DNA from: Callorhinus ursinus
Lineage: Eukaryota; Chordata; Mammalia; Carnivora; Otariidae
Direction of reading: 5' to 3'
Length of the DNA: 64,000 nucleotides
Assembly (NCBI RefSeq): GCF_003265705.1
Contig: NW_020312827.1
Span: 20,432,170 to 20,496,169 of the forward strand
Position 1 is the first letter of the stretch; every line of letters begins with the position of its first letter. The notes under the pieces were generated by a model that had not been told where the DNA came from, ran no database searches, and saw nothing but the letters and a program-made list of their open reading frames with translations. The position numbers and the translations under genes were made by a program. Shown here one piece after another: positions 12,936 to 25,639 of this stretch.

Positions 12936-13871
12936 AAGCATAATTTGTTCAGAGTTATATCTCTAGTGTCTTACAGGTAGTGGATACTCACTAAATGTTT
13001 GTTCAGTGGATGAATGAGAGAAGTAGCAATTGCAGCTTTGCAACAATGTATGGTATATATCACTTGTTGACTGCCTGCTGTGCACACGTATCATTGGATG
13101 GTGCTCAAGCAGGGCAAAGTTAAGACTCGTTCTGATAATTTCTAGCTCATCATTTAAAAGCACCCTCTTTTTATAGATTTACGCATTCATCACTTAACAA
13201 GTATTTATTAAGAACTTACTATGTGCCAAATATGGTTCAGGCTACGGTGAGGCTTCCACAGTTTTAATGATGAGCCTAAAGCCTCGTGGCCACTTTTCTG
13301 CCTTTCCCTTCACTTCTCTAAGACCTGGAACTGCACTGCCATCCTGCATCTATTTGCTGGGCAGTGTTTTGGGGCATGGGTCTTGGTTATTAACATTCTA
13401 GATTGTCTAAATTACTTAATAACTAGTAGTACGTAATAGCTTTAGAAAAAAAAAGAAGGGGGTGGGGTCTGTGTGCTGAGTTTTTTTTAACTGCACTCCT
13501 CAAAACAGCCCTGGCAACAACATTGTCAGTATTTATGAATCCAAACGTCAGGCAGTTTTTGTAACCGTCAAGGGGCCCACTTAGGAATGGCAAGATTTAG
13601 GATTAAGGCATTAAGACCCCAAAGCCACCACCTATTTCCCAGCTTAATGAGCCACTCTACAACCAAGCATTCAGGAAACGTGAGCAGGGAATGGGAAATT
13701 TGAGGGAGGACCAGTTTGAGCATCTATCCAATATATATTACAGTCAATTCAAAAAATGGAAATATTTGAGTATATGTTATTGAACCAAGGTTCAGACAGC
13801 AAGAAATGCAAGTCATTCAATTCCTATTTGTAAAACAACAAAGAAACCAAATCATCGCTAAGATCCCTTTC

Positions 13872-14074
13872 TTTAAAAAAAAAAAAAAAAAGATTTTATT
13901 TATTTATTTGAGTGAGAGAGAATGCGAGATAGAGAGCACGAGAGGGAAGAGGGTCAGAGGGAGAAGCAGACTTCCTGCTGAGCAGGGAGCCCGATGTGGG
14001 ACTAGATCCCGGGACTCCAGGATCATGACCTGCGCCGAAGGCAGTCGCCCAACCAACTGAGCCACCTAGGCACC
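13872..14074 (-). mobile_element. Can-SINE copy, reverse
   Basis: Reverse orientation: a poly-A tail read as AAAAAGATTTTATTTATTTATTTG on the + strand, head complement GAGCCACCTAGGCACCC. A 14-base duplication CTAAGATCCCTTTC at 13858-13871 and 14075-14088 bounds it. Confidence 0.93.
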
Positions 14075-14089
14075 CTAAGATCCCTTTCA

Positions 14090-16440
14090 TCTCCAGAATA
14101 TTCTGATTGAAATTAGATGAAAATTGCCTTTCTGTTTTCTTTTCTCCAAGATCAGAGAATCTATGTTAAACATACCCCACCGTGTTCTGAAATCTCAATC
14201 TTTGTTACTGCAAATGTATCCATTCAATCCACAAAGATCTGTTGAATAATGCTGTGTGCACTAGCTTAATATAGCTTTGGGATTGGGTTTGAAATGGAAG
14301 GAAAACTGACATCATTGCTTTATATTCTCCCTTTGACCATAAGCTCTTTGATATCCCCGGATGTTTCTCTCTTACAGGAGGAAGCATCTTTCTGAAAGGC
14401 CTCCAAAGTACAGCAGAGAGGGACAGAGGAGGTGACTTTGGTAGTGAGTTAAAGCCTAAAAAAGATGTTCCTGCCTAAAAAGAGACCATGAGAAGGGGAT
14501 AGGCAGGAGGTCGGCCTTGCAGACTTAGTTGATCAACGGCAGGATGCACCGAACTTACCCTTCTCAAATCTGATGTCTGATGTCTCCAAAGCTGAATCCT
14601 CCCATCCCCAAGTGTCAATGGTCTGTGTATCAGCTCTCTTCCCGAGAAATTGCTAAGGAAAGAAAATAGCACAAAAGCCTCTGCTGTCCTCCTAGCCCAC
14701 TGGCCACTGCAGGCAGCCAGAGACCACGCAGTGGTGGTGGACGGAAGTTCATTCATGCAGGAAGCCTTTCACGCAGGACTCACTGATGGTCCTAGGGGCT
14801 CTTTCAAGTTATCCCCATGGCTGTCCAGGGAGCCAGAGATTCCCACAAGACCTATGCATGGGTACAAGTGGGTTGAGGGATTTGAAGGCACCCTCAGGAG
14901 ACCCTGCTGACCATCTTGTCACACATACCCCACAAACTTAGATTCCCCATATTCCGGTCTTATCAGAGCACACCTTTGGGTTACTGGAATCCTGGTCGAC
15001 CACTAACTAGGTGTTGTCATCTTTAGCAAAAACTCTGACCCCATGGGTCTGTTATCTTTTTTAAAATGAAAGGGTAGGATTAGAAGATATCAAAGGGCCA
15101 AACTAGCCTTAAACTTCCCTTTTAAAAAAGTCAAAGTAAATCGCCATCCTAGGTAACCCTTTAGCTTTCAAAATCAATGGCTTTGGAAGCTGCGTGGTTT
15201 GCAAACTCAGCTCCATCTTCCCAGCTACCTGCCCACAAAATTGCACAAGACAGTTAATTTGCTTGACTGCTACCTACATGTTTAAAGGCCACTCTGTCCT
15301 AAGGTTGGATTTATTACGTTTCCTACAATAGTCCTAGTAAAAATTGGGGTCTAAAGCAAAACTAGATAAATAAATAAGGAACTAGATAAATAAATAAGGA
15401 ATCTTTATTCATCCCAATAAATTGGGATGCCCCATGCAGACAGAATGGCTTACTTAGCTTCAATGTGCTTGCCTAATTTGGGTCATTTTGGTCGTGTGTA
15501 AAGATGCCCTTTTAAAGTCAACCCTACTGAGCAATCACTTAAAACTGCACATAACCTTGAACTTGAACCATTGTTTCTTTAGCTTCAAACACAAGAAATG
15601 CTCTTGTGTGGTCGGCTGCCTGGCCATCAGGCCTAAAGGGCAGTTTTTGTTTACATTCCTTCTAGCTATGGTTATTTACTCAACTCCCATTTGAGTACAA
15701 AAAGCTGTTAGCTTGTCCCACTAACAGCAGCCCTTCAGGGGTGCTGTGGGATCCTGAGCTTCTCCATGAGAGGTAACCACGTTTTTATTTCTTTGCCTCT
15801 GATCTATATGCCAGGCAAGCCCTCTCACATCTTCCTTCAACTCCTCCCTCTAATTTACCTTCCACAAATGCACCTGGCAGGCTCACCTCCCACCTGGTCA
15901 CCTCTTGGGCTCAGCAAGGACTGACACATCCCAGCCCACAGTCTCAGTATAGGCATTAACGTGGCTTTCTTTACTTAACTTTCAAGGAATATATAAAGTT
16001 TCTACTCTGCCTGAGTATTCTGAGTTACCCTGATTTATTTCTCTCCATCCCTTCTTATCTCTCCCAGTTCACGACCCCTGGCAACCTCACACAGTCTCCC
16101 TCTTGCAAAGTATCCTTTCAAAAGGAGTGAAAAATCGAGGTCTCCCTTCTAAGCCAGAGATTCCAGGGTGCCTATAGGCTCAGGACTCTGGGATATTAGG
16201 TGATTTTCCCCCGAAATTTCTGTCTCCATCACCCCCAGCCCAACACTCTGAGAAAGAGTGGCCACCTGTGCATGCACCCCCATTTATTGCGCCCACGTAC
16301 GTGCAGGCGCTGTGCACACACTGTCCATCATCTCCCACCCCTCTCCTGCTGGGAGTCCAGATGCTCATGGCTTCTCTCTTGCAATTCCATTCCCCACATG
16401 CCACATGGCAACTGTTTTCATTATAAGAGATTGCAATTCA
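14090..16440. other. Intergenic, with an exact 20-base tandem duplication
   Basis: No gene seen. At 15361-15380 and 15381-15400 the same 20 bases (starting ACTAGATA, containing TAAATAAATAAGGA) occur twice, head to tail, without mismatch. Confidence 0.6.
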
Positions 16441-16441
16441 A

Positions 16442-16657
16442 GAGCGCCTGGGTGACTCAATGGGTTAAGCGGCCAACTCTTGGTTTTAGCTCTGGTGATG
16501 ATCTCAGGGTGGTGAGATTGAGCCCGGTGGGCAGGCTCCACACCCAGTGTGGAGCCTGCTGAAGAATCTCTCTCTCTTTCTCCCTCTGCCCCTTCCCACC
16601 CACACACCCCCCCATGCTCCACTCACATTCTCTAAATAAATAAATAAAAATAAATAT
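16442..16657 (+). mobile_element. Can-SINE copy
   Basis: Head AGCGCCTGGGTGACTCAATG. An imperfect duplication (AAGAGATTGCAATTCA at about 16425 and AAGAGATTGTGATTAA at about 16659) bounds it. Confidence 0.9.
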
Positions 16658-16664
16658 AAAGAGA

Positions 16665-17310
16665 TTGTGATTAAATTTTTAATCCCCAGAATTGTTTACA
16701 ATACCTCCTGAAAAAAGTGGGGAATGGGGGATTGTGAGTATTGTGTATATCCTCCAAGGACCTAGTCAAACTCACAAAAATTAAGGCATGTCTCTTTGAA
16801 CGAGTCATGACATCAGCAAGGAGCAAAGTTGGAGTAGTTCCATTACCAATAATAATGCCAATGTTTTATCTCTGTCTGACTCCTGTGTCTTATTTCTTAA
16901 TTGACTCTGAACCCGGAGAAGGAAGAAGGTGAAATTTATTATCTTCCTCAAACCTCATCAAGGAAAACAAATGTTAAACAGATAATATATAAATTAAAAG
17001 TTCACTGCAAACCGGGGTAAGTGCCATGGAGTATAACCAAGTGAGTAAGAAAAACCTCAGTCCTGCTGGGTTTCTTCTCTTCTCTCACAAAGCTACCACA
17101 CTCGCTGCGCTTCTGACATGGGGAAACTGGGGGTCCCCACCCAAGCAATACTGTGACCCCAGCTGAGTGTTCTAAAATTTAACTCAACTCTGACACACTC
17201 TACCTGGAGACAGCACCAGATCCCTCAGGTGAAGGGCTCATTCCCACAAGACAGCCCCCCACCCCGACTCTGCTTCAGGTGCCTGTTGCAAGCCCAGGTT
17301 GTTCCATGTA
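16665..17310. other. Intergenic, nothing recognised
   Basis: No coding or named repeat signal seen between the SINE and the L1 fragment. Confidence 0.5.
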
Positions 17311-17770
17311 CTTTTTTTTTCAAGTCTACTTTTTATTTATTTTTATTTTTTTTATGTTATGTTAATCATCATACATTACATCATTAGTTTTTGATGTAGT
17401 GTTCCATGACTCATTGTTTGCATATAACACCCAGTGCTCCATTCAATACATGCCCTCCTTAATACCCATCACCAGGCTAACCCATCCCCCCACCCCCCTC
17501 CCCTCTAGAACCGTCAGTTTGTTTCTCAGAGTCCATAGTCTCTCATGGTTCATCTCCCCCTCCGATTTGCTCCCCTCATTCTTCCCGTCCTGCTTTCTTC
17601 TTCTTCTTCTTCTTCTTCTTCTTCTTCTTCTTCTTCTTCTTTTTTAACATATAATGTATTATTTGTTTCAGAGGTACAGATCTGTGATTCAACAGTCTTG
17701 CACAATTCACAGCACTCACCATAGCACATACGCTTGCCAATGTCTATCACCCAGCCACCCCTTCTAACCC
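17311..17770 (-). mobile_element. L1 3' end fragment, reverse, with (TTC)n
   Basis: Begins T-rich (poly-A tail in reverse). It then carries the carnivore L1 3' region phrases 'TTGATGTAGTGTTCCATGA', 'ATAACACCCAGTGCTCCATTC', 'AACATATAATGTATTATTTG' and 'GTCTATCACCCAGCCACC'. The same sequence occurs at 44351-44844. The internal CT-rich linker has become a (TTC)n microsatellite of about 15 units at 17594-17641. Confidence 0.88.
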
Positions 17771-17774
17771 ATCA

Positions 17775-19060
17775 GCTATAACCCACTAGACCTCCTCCAG
17801 TTCTATTAAGGTATATTAAAAAATATAGAATCTAAATAGATACCAAGGTAGGCAGGGAGAAAGCTTTCCACTGGCGATGCTGAGTGCCATGTTTGTGTTC
17901 CTCCACTAACGGACACCAACAGATGCACCTACCAGGCCTGCCCCTAGCATTTCAGGGCTCAGGGCATGAGTACAAAGGGAGGCCCATAAATCATGTCTCT
18001 AACAAACTACAACTTATAAATTAAGCAAAATATGTCCTATCCTTCTGTCAAAACAGACACATCTTCATAAAAAATGTGCAAAGCTACAATTATCTAACTG
18101 CAAGTGGGCAAATATCAGACAGCTGAATTTAATTATTATTGCACGTGCCTGGGTGTTCTGTTGTGGTCGAGTCTGGGTGAGTCATAAAGACATATGTAAT
18201 TTACAAATTACACATTAATTCCAAAATATTTATCTTTCTTGGCTTAATTTCAGTAATATCTCTAATTATGTTGTTTAATCAGATTTTCCACAAAATTTCT
18301 GTTCTCTTGACAGTAGTGCCCAATTATGTGATTTTTTCTTGAGTCACTGAAGTTCTTAGATGGTCTTTAATTCCAGTTTTGGGAAGCTACTCTGCTGAGG
18401 CTATAACAATTTGAATTGCCATGAAGTTCTTAAAGCATTTTTGATTAATATTTTCTAATTTTTAATGTGCCTTGTACCACAAATAATAAATTGCTTATGG
18501 ACTGGCTCTGAGAAACACGGCAACCGCTGGAGACATGGGCTCTCTCTCACCGAGATTCAAAAATGATGGAACCGGGCTGTGTATGGTGATGTCCTTCCTA
18601 AGAGTACAGCATGGAAAGGGGAAAATAGAGAATTTTATTGCAGAGAAACCTGATGAACAAGCCAAGTGATCAAGGTCAACATCAACAGTAATGAGTCATA
18701 TCGGTCATATGTACCCTTGATATGACATGATGGAGCAGGCCCTTCCCCTCCATGGTCTTCCTCACAAAACCCATCACCTCAGTCTAGTCAAGTCCCAATT
18801 GAGGGACATTCAGCAAAATACCCTACCAGTATCCCTCAAAATTATTCTCATCAATAGCAAGGCAGACCCGAGAAGCTGTCACAGGCCAGAGGTGCCTAAA
18901 GAGACATGATTAAATGTAATATGGTACCTTGGGTGGGATCCTGGCACAGAAAAAGGACATTAGGTAAAAAAGGAAAGCTGATAAAGTATGTTAGTTAACA
19001 AAAGTGTATCAATACTGGCTCATCTGTTGTGACAAATGTCCCTTAGGAATGTAAGATGTT
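17775..19060. other. Intergenic, nothing recognised
   Basis: No gene or clearly named repeat. AT-rich with no domain-bearing open frame. Confidence 0.5.
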
Positions 19061-19260
19061 GGGGCACCTGGATGGCCCAGTCCGTTGGGTGTCTGCCTTC
19101 GGCTCAGGTCATGATCCCAGGTCCTGGGATCAAGCCCAGCATCGGGTGGGCTCCCTGCTCAGCCCAGAGTCTGCTTCTTTCTCTCCCTCTGCCCCTCCTT
19201 CCCCGACCCCTGGCTCGTTCTCTCTCCCTCAAATAAATAAATAAAATCTTTATAAAAAAA
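19061..19260 (+). mobile_element. Can-SINE copy
   Basis: Head GGGGCACCTGGATGGCCCAG, tail AAATAAATAAATAAAATCTTT. A short TAAGATGT duplication flanks it. Confidence 0.9.
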
Positions 19261-19551
19261 GGATTCTAAGATGTCACTAATAGGGGAAACTGGGTACAGA
19301 ATATATGGGAACGCTGCTATCTTTGCAAACTTTTCTGTAAATCTAAAACTGTTCTAAGATTAAAAGTTTATATATTTTTTAATGTAATAGAATATGTCAG
19401 AAGGACAAAATGGCCTCATATGAGGCCTCCCAGCAGGAAAGGAGAAGCTAAGGAGACACCATAGAGAAGGGGAAGGTGGTTTTGTGACACAGTCATCCCA
19501 GGGCTCAGACTGTCCTAGGAGAGACCTGTCCGGGCACTGATTCATCTTGCC

Positions 19552-19944
19552 TCAGCCATCCTGATGCCATGGACATACTTTGCAGGAAATAGCTATGTGT
19601 ATGTCACCAAGAGCGATCCATAAGCTTGGGAACCTCAGGCCATTTTCCCTATGAGCCACCATGACTGAATCAGACGGGTGAAGGAGCCCTCTTCCCACCC
19701 ACCCGGAGCGGGGAGCCGTATCAAGCAATGACCACCAGGGGGCGCATGAGGCCATCGAGAGCTCCAGGTCGAGCGCTCCGCAGTCTGGGACCGGACCTGG
19801 AAGGGTGTGTCTGTGATCCCGCTCCCCTGGAAACAAAAGAACCACACTTTTGATTTTCAGGTCATGGTCAGGATCGTCAGGCCGACTGAGGACATACCAG
19901 ATGTGCACGTCCATCGTCACAGCCCCGAATAAACTGCAATACAA
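19552..19944. other. GC-richer unassigned block with a 130-codon minus-strand open frame
   Basis: This stretch is richer in G+C and CpG than its surroundings. It holds the CTCF-like site and an uninterrupted minus-strand frame of 130 codons (19552-19944). I recognise no protein family. The frame has no promoter or splice context, so I treat it as chance openness in GC-rich DNA or an unrecognised old repeat. Confidence 0.4.
19732..19745 (+). promoter_or_regulatory. Candidate CTCF site, forward
   Basis: CCACCAGGGGGCGC is an exact match to the core of the CTCF motif. Such strong cores are usually occupied in mammalian genomes. It lies about 15.7 kb upstream of the SEL1L start codon. Confidence 0.75.
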
Positions 19945-20184
19945 CTCATTTTAATTTCTCAACTCTGTGCCAGCCCCTTTGAGGTCTGATCTTACACAAT
20001 CGTGGGAGCTGTTAAATACTCTGTCTTTGCACCTGATATTGGAACTTGAAGTCCACAGGGCACACAGGCAGGAAGGGAAGCTGAAGTAAAATGGGGAAAG
20101 AAGGATGTGCTGGAGCCCACACAAAGGAGCTGGGGTCCACAATGACAGGCTAAACTCGCGTCAGTTCTTGTGGCTCTGACTTTG

Positions 20185-21235
20185 ATCATTTCTATGGACT
20201 GAACTGTGCTACCCCCAAATTCATATGTTGAAATCCTCACTGCTACATGATGGTTAATTTTATGTATCTTGACTGGGTCACAGGATGCCCAGATTAAACA
20301 TTATTCATGGATGTGTCTGTGTGGTTGTTTCAGGACAAGATTAGCATTTGAATGGGTAGACTCAGCAAAGCAGATGAACACCCTTGGGTGGGCATCATCC
20401 AATCGGCTGAGGGCCTGAACAGAACGAAAAGTGGAAGGGACAAATTCTCTTCCTGCCTGCCTGCTTGAGCTGGAACATCAGTCTTCTCCTGCTCTTGAAC
20501 TGACATTTAGCCCATGGAGCGGTTCCCCTAGTTCTCAGGCCTTTAGACTCAGATTATAATTACACTCTTGCCTTTCCTGTATCTCCAGCTTCCAGGGGGA
20601 AGATCCTGGGACTTCTCAAACTCCATAATTGCATGAGCCAATTCCTTATAATAAATCTCCTTTTATATGTATATATAATCATATAAATAATATATTTTAT
20701 TATAATATAATTATAATTAATATAATATAAATAGTATATATCTATAAGTGTATATATAGGTATTTATACACATGTATCTATATATACACTTATATCCTAC
20801 TTATATTATATATTATACTATATATTTTATATATGTGTGTCTTATTGGTTCTGTTTTTCCATTTCCAGAGAACCCTGACTAATACACCCTAGCACCTCAG
20901 CATGTGACCATATTTGGAGATAGTGTCTTTAACAAGATAATTAAGCTAAAATTACTCATTAGGGTGGGCCCTCATCCCATATGGCTGGTATCCCTATTAG
21001 AAGAGGAAATTAGAATCGGAAGACACACACCAAGGGCAGACGATGTGAAGACATAGAGAGAAGATGCCATCTACTGGCCAAGGAAAGAGGCTCAGAAGAA
21101 AGCAACCTCACCAACATGTTGATCTCAGACTTCTAACCTTCAGGACTGTGAGAAAATACATCTCTGTTGCTTAGGCCTTAATACCCAGTCTGTGGTATTT
21201 TGTTATGGAGGCCCTGGCAAACTGAAACAATAACA
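20185..21235 (+). mobile_element. MLT1-type MaLR LTR, split by a nested element
   Basis: The left part (20185-20243) reads 'ATGGACTGAACTGTGCTACCC...AAATTCATATGTTGAAATCCT', the start of an MLT1 LTR. The right part (about 20887-21235) resumes with 'GCACCTCAGCATGTGACCATATTTGG' and ends 'CAGTCTGTGGTATTTTGTTATG', the MLT1 end. Between them lies another insertion. Confidence 0.8.
20244..20886 (+). mobile_element. Element nested in the MLT1 LTR, with AT microsatellite
   Basis: Starts TGATGGTTAATTTTATGT and ends AGAGAACCCTGACTAATACA (TG...CA ends). A copy in reverse orientation is at about 51474-51745. I recognise the sequence as a widespread mammalian repeat but cannot name its family with certainty. 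Its internal TATA-rich part has expanded to about 170 bases of almost pure A and T (20662-20838). Confidence 0.65.
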
Positions 21236-21502
21236 ATGACATCCTCCAGAAACCAGAGCCCTTCTCCATGAAGCTCAAGACCCCCAGAGCTGGAGATGCT
21301 GAAGGATTCAAGGAGAGTAGAGCAGTTGCAGGTCCAGCTGCCTCTTTGCACCAGTAGGGTGACCAGAAACATACCTGTACCAGAAACATCCAGGAAGGGA
21401 GACTCTGGAGAATGCAGTTCAGCCTAGACACGTTGGCATATTACAAAGCCAATGTAATTACCTAACACAAAACACAGCCCCTTCTACCATTTCCATTACA
21501 AC

Positions 21503-21714
21503 AGGGGTTCTCAACTGGGGCTGATTTTGCCCCCAGGGATGTTTGGAAATGTCTAGAGATACGTTCAGTTGTCACACCTGGCGAGCGGGCTGCCATCGAC
21601 ATCTAGCCAGTAGATGTCAAGGATGCTACTAAATACTCTTTGGCACAGGAACCACACAACAAAGAATTATCCAGCCCCAAAATGTCAATAGTTCCAAGGC
21701 TGAGAAACCCTGCA
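21503..21714 (+). mobile_element. MER20 DNA transposon
   Basis: Near-complete: 'GGGGTTCTCAACTGGGGCTGAT', 'CAGGGATGTTTGGAAATGTC', 'AACAAAGAATTATCCAGCCC', 'AAAATGTCAATAGTTCCAAG', then 'GAGAAACCCTG'. This is the about 219-base hAT-type MER20. MER20 copies have been co-opted as enhancers in placental mammals, but nothing here shows that. Confidence 0.85.
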
Positions 21715-22544
21715 TTGCATCAACAAATTCTTCACACCAAGAATTCAAAATTTCAGCAGATGTAATGAAAACTGAGCTGGGGAAAGGGACATGGGTAGTC
21801 ACATCACACAGTGTCCAGCCATGTACCATCACCTCTCTGCCTCTCCTCCCTCCCTCCCTCCCTTTGCTCTTCACTCCCACCTCTCACGTCCCCTGGGAAC
21901 TCTAGATTCTGCTCCTTTCCTTTACAGAGTAGCTTCCAAATCTGAAATCTTGAATTCGTCCAATATCCTGAAACTCAGGATCCCATCTTTTGTCCCAAGG
22001 AATTATCAGAATATTTTTCTTCAATAATGTGACATCTTCCCCAAAGGGAAATTTGAATGCTAAGACATAAGGTAAAAAAAATTTTCTCCACCTTGAAATA
22101 TATGTGAGCATACTCATATACTCAGACCAAGACAAAAAATCTGGAAATATGTAACAGAAAATGTTACTAAGGCTTAATTCTGAGTATTGCAACTTGAGTT
22201 GATTTGTTTTCCCTTTTTGCTTATTTACATTTTCCATTTTCCCCCCATTGAAAAGACATGGTTAGTAAAGGAAAGAAGTATGTCTGTGGGGGTGATATAT
22301 AACAACATGTAAAGATTCTTGCAAAATAATACCAAATGAATAAAGTATCAGATTTAGTTATATATACTGTATGACTCTATTTTCAAAGTATGAAGAAAAA
22401 AAAACCCAAGGGGAGTATGGGACAGCAATAAGAACAAATACCTAGAAAGAAACACATCATGGTGTTTTATTCAGAAAGCCAAACCAGAAAGGACTTTGTT
22501 TTTCTCTATTGCTGCTTTTCTTAATTTCTAAAAATTAACACAAT

Positions 22545-23065
22545 GTACATACCCAGTATAACCGTCTAACTAACCTACAGTGTGGGTGAGACCTTCAAAT
22601 ATGATCTCTGTCCCTTCCATGATTAGGTTACATTATATGACAAAAGTGAAGAGATTCTTACAAATATAAGGTCCCTAATCAGTTGCCTCTGAGTTAATCA
22701 AAAGGGAGATTATCCTGGGAGGATCTGACCTAGTCAGGTAAGCCATTTAAAAGAGGGTTTACCATCCAGAGATTTGAAGCAACAGACTCTCTCTCTTTCC
22801 TGCTGGCTTTGAAGAAGCAATGAGTTTGTTGCCATGATTTTTATAGCTTCAAGGAAATGAATTCCACCAATATTCACATGAGCCTGGAGGAGGACCCCCA
22901 GCTCTCAAACACTTTAGTTGCAGCCTTGTGAGAGCCTTGAGCAGAGGATCCATTTCCACCATGCTGAGACTCCTGACATGGAAGCTATGGGATAATAAAT
23001 GTGTGTCTTAAGCTGCTAAATTTGTCATAATTTGTTAAGTACCAACAGAAAACTAATAGACCCAA
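22545..23065 (+). mobile_element. MaLR-like LTR
   Basis: 'GGTCCCTAATCAGTTGCCTCTGAGTTAATC', 'GAGATTATCCTGGG' and 'GATAATAAATGTGTGTCTTAAGCTGCTAA' are the body and polyadenylation end of an old mammalian LTR. The related sequence at 26432-26905 is in the opposite orientation. Confidence 0.6.
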
Positions 23066-23696
23066 CTAGGTCTCCAATGAAAAATTACATTTTAGTAAAC
23101 AAACCGTAGAATGGAAACCAAGAGATCTGGGTCTATATCATCACCATTACCTACCTATGTGATCTTAAACAAGTCATTTTTCAAGGCATGAGGTTTTCAA
23201 ACATGTAATATGAGAGATAAAGACTTGAAAATCCTATGATTCTAAATCTTGCCACAATCAATTCTGAGTTACTGTGCTTCCCCCCGCTCCCCCCACCGCT
23301 CTTGCTTATAATGGAGTCTATAGAGCTGAAGATAGGTAGGTAGCCCATTAGTTAGACTGTCAAAATTTTTTCATAATAAAGAAATTCTCTTTATAGCAGT
23401 ACTTATTCTTCAAAACATGGCACTTGCCTCACTACAACCCAATTGTAATTTTAGAATACAAATATATAGCAAAAGCACTTGAGATCAAATATATACAAAC
23501 TAAAATGCAACAAAGGAATATTTTATGAAAAGGGAGAAAGTCCAACAAAAGAAGGGTTAAACTGGAACTGTGCTGCTCAGAATTCAGGATTGGGTTTTGA
23601 AAAGGAAGATTATCAGACAATAAAGGTAAGCAATCCAACTAGAGGGAAGGAACCAGCGGGATTAAAGCAAGTATAACAGCATCTGAAACAGAATCT

Positions 23697-24066
23697 ATGT
23701 TTCTATAGAATGAATTGTGTACCCCCCCACCCCATCCCAAATTCACATGTGGAAGCCCTCACCCACCATATGATGGTATTTGGAGATGGTAATCTCCTCC
23801 CAAATGGGGTCATGAGGGTGGAGCCCCTTGGTGGGGTTACTGTCCTTAAAAGAAGAGACACCAGAACCCAACAGCTCTGTCTCTCACTGCGATGGACACA
23901 GGACCCAGCAAAGGCAGCTGTCTGCAAGAAAGCTTTCGCTGGAGGCTGACCACGCTGGCACCCTGATCTCAGGCTTCTAGTCTTCAGAACTGAGAGAAAT
24001 AAATTCCTTTTCTCAAAGCCACCCAGCCTGTGGTATTTTGTTACAACAGCCTGAGCTGACTCATAC
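23697..24066 (+). mobile_element. MLT1-like MaLR LTR
   Basis: 'TAGAATGAATTGTGTACCCCCCC' to 'CAGCCTGTGGTATTTTGTTAC' spans a full MaLR LTR of about 370 bases, including AAATAAATTC near the polyadenylation end. Confidence 0.75.
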
Positions 24067-24069
24067 ATA

Positions 24070-25265
24070 TGTATTAGGGGGAAAGGAAAAAATAGGATTA
24101 GAGAGGAGAGGAGGGGAAAAGATGCTTGGTGGCTACGCAGGGGAGTTTGAATTCACTGCCCAATGTTATAGGAAATCCTTGTGACTTCTTGAGCCAGAGA
24201 GATTGAGGAAACAGAGTCTAATGATAATCTCATCAACAAGTTTATGGGACATAACGTTATGAGGGCTATGACCAGGATGGTGACCATAGAAATAGAATGG
24301 AAGCAGAACTTTCAGGAAACATTAAGCAACTTGAATTGCCAGGACTTCAAAATAAAATCAATTGTTATTAAATAATGAACTCAGTCCTTAAGCCTGAGAA
24401 ATGAGAAATTCTGATTAAGAGGGAAATGGTGGGAATCTGGCCAATTAATGAGGAACTGACAAAGGAATCTGGCCCACTTTAATGGGGGAACCTGTCTCCC
24501 TTGCTCTCCAGATAACCTCCCAAAGTTTTCTGGAGAATCAATAAAAAATTGAAAAAGTTGTTTGACCTTTAGAAGGACCGCTCAAGAACAGAATACCCAG
24601 GTTGACCTCCTTCTTAGTTGCCAGCTAATCAGGACCGAAAAATTGCTAAAAATGCTCACTGTTTCGAGTCTCCAGTTTTTTTCTCCCTTCTCTTTCTTTT
24701 TCATAAATCCTGTTTTGTCTTTATTTCCTGACTCAGCATAAGAATCCCTCCCTCGTACGTATGTATGCCCACCCCCTTGCATGTATATTGTGTGAAATAT
24801 AGCAATGTCTCTGAGTTATTCTGTGACTCAAGGATGGACTTCCTCCTCTTCCTCCTCCGCTTTTGTGCTTGGCCCTGAAGTCAGGTGCCAGGCTGAAATA
24901 CTGGACCCACATTCTGAGCTGCAGACCAGGGCAAGTTTCTAAACATTTCTATGCCTTGGTTTCTTCGCCCCCCAAAATAAGGATAACTAGAGCATCTCCT
25001 TTGTGTTATTACTGACAGAGGCTTAAAGGATGAGGACATATGTGAAGTGCTGCCACAGTGCTAGGCACATTGTGAGTGCACACAAACCTGAGTTCTTACC
25101 ATTAGAACTCAGTGAACCAAGGAAACTTCCAGAATCCCAGCAGCAGTGCAATAAATAGAAAGAAATGGGCTGTCAACTCTTTGAAAAACAACAGGAACAT
25201 ATTTTTGCAATTTCTGAGTCTTAAACTATTTCCAAACAGAAAGTTATTTTTAAAAATAATGCACA
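24070..25265. other. Intergenic, nothing recognised
   Basis: Unique-looking sequence without gene evidence. Confidence 0.5.
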
Positions 25266-25267
25266 AA

Positions 25268-25462
25268 GGGGCACCTGGGTGGCTCAGTCGTTAAGCATCT
25301 GCCTTCAGCTCAGGTCATGGTCCCAGGGTCCTGGGATCGAGCCCCGCATCGGGCTCCCTGCTCGGCGGGAAGCCAGCTTCTCCCTCTCCCGCTCCCCCTG
25401 CTGGTGTTCCCTCTCTCTCTGTGTCTCTTTCTGTCAAATAAGTAAATAAAATCTTAAAAAAA
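25268..25462 (+). mobile_element. Can-SINE copy
   Basis: Head GGGGCACCTGGGTGGCTCAG, tail AAATAAGTAAATAAAATCTT. Flanked by an imperfect duplication (AATAATGCACAAAGG and AATAATGAACAAGG). Confidence 0.93.
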
Positions 25463-25639
25463 AATAATAATGAACAAGGACAGCCTGATAAGCACTGCAG
25501 ATGACCTTCTCCCCTCTCCTGGAGTTATCTTTCACATGAGGGGCAGTATTCAAGCTGCCTTCCCAGTTCGGTCATGTATGCATTGATGCTGGATAAAAAG
25601 TCCAGCATCATAATGAGGCTTTACTTTGCGGTCTTTCGT

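Noticed and set aside
17550..17750. Minus-strand frame with a poly-glutamate run
   Set aside because: The run is the translated (TTC)n microsatellite inside the L1 3' fragment.
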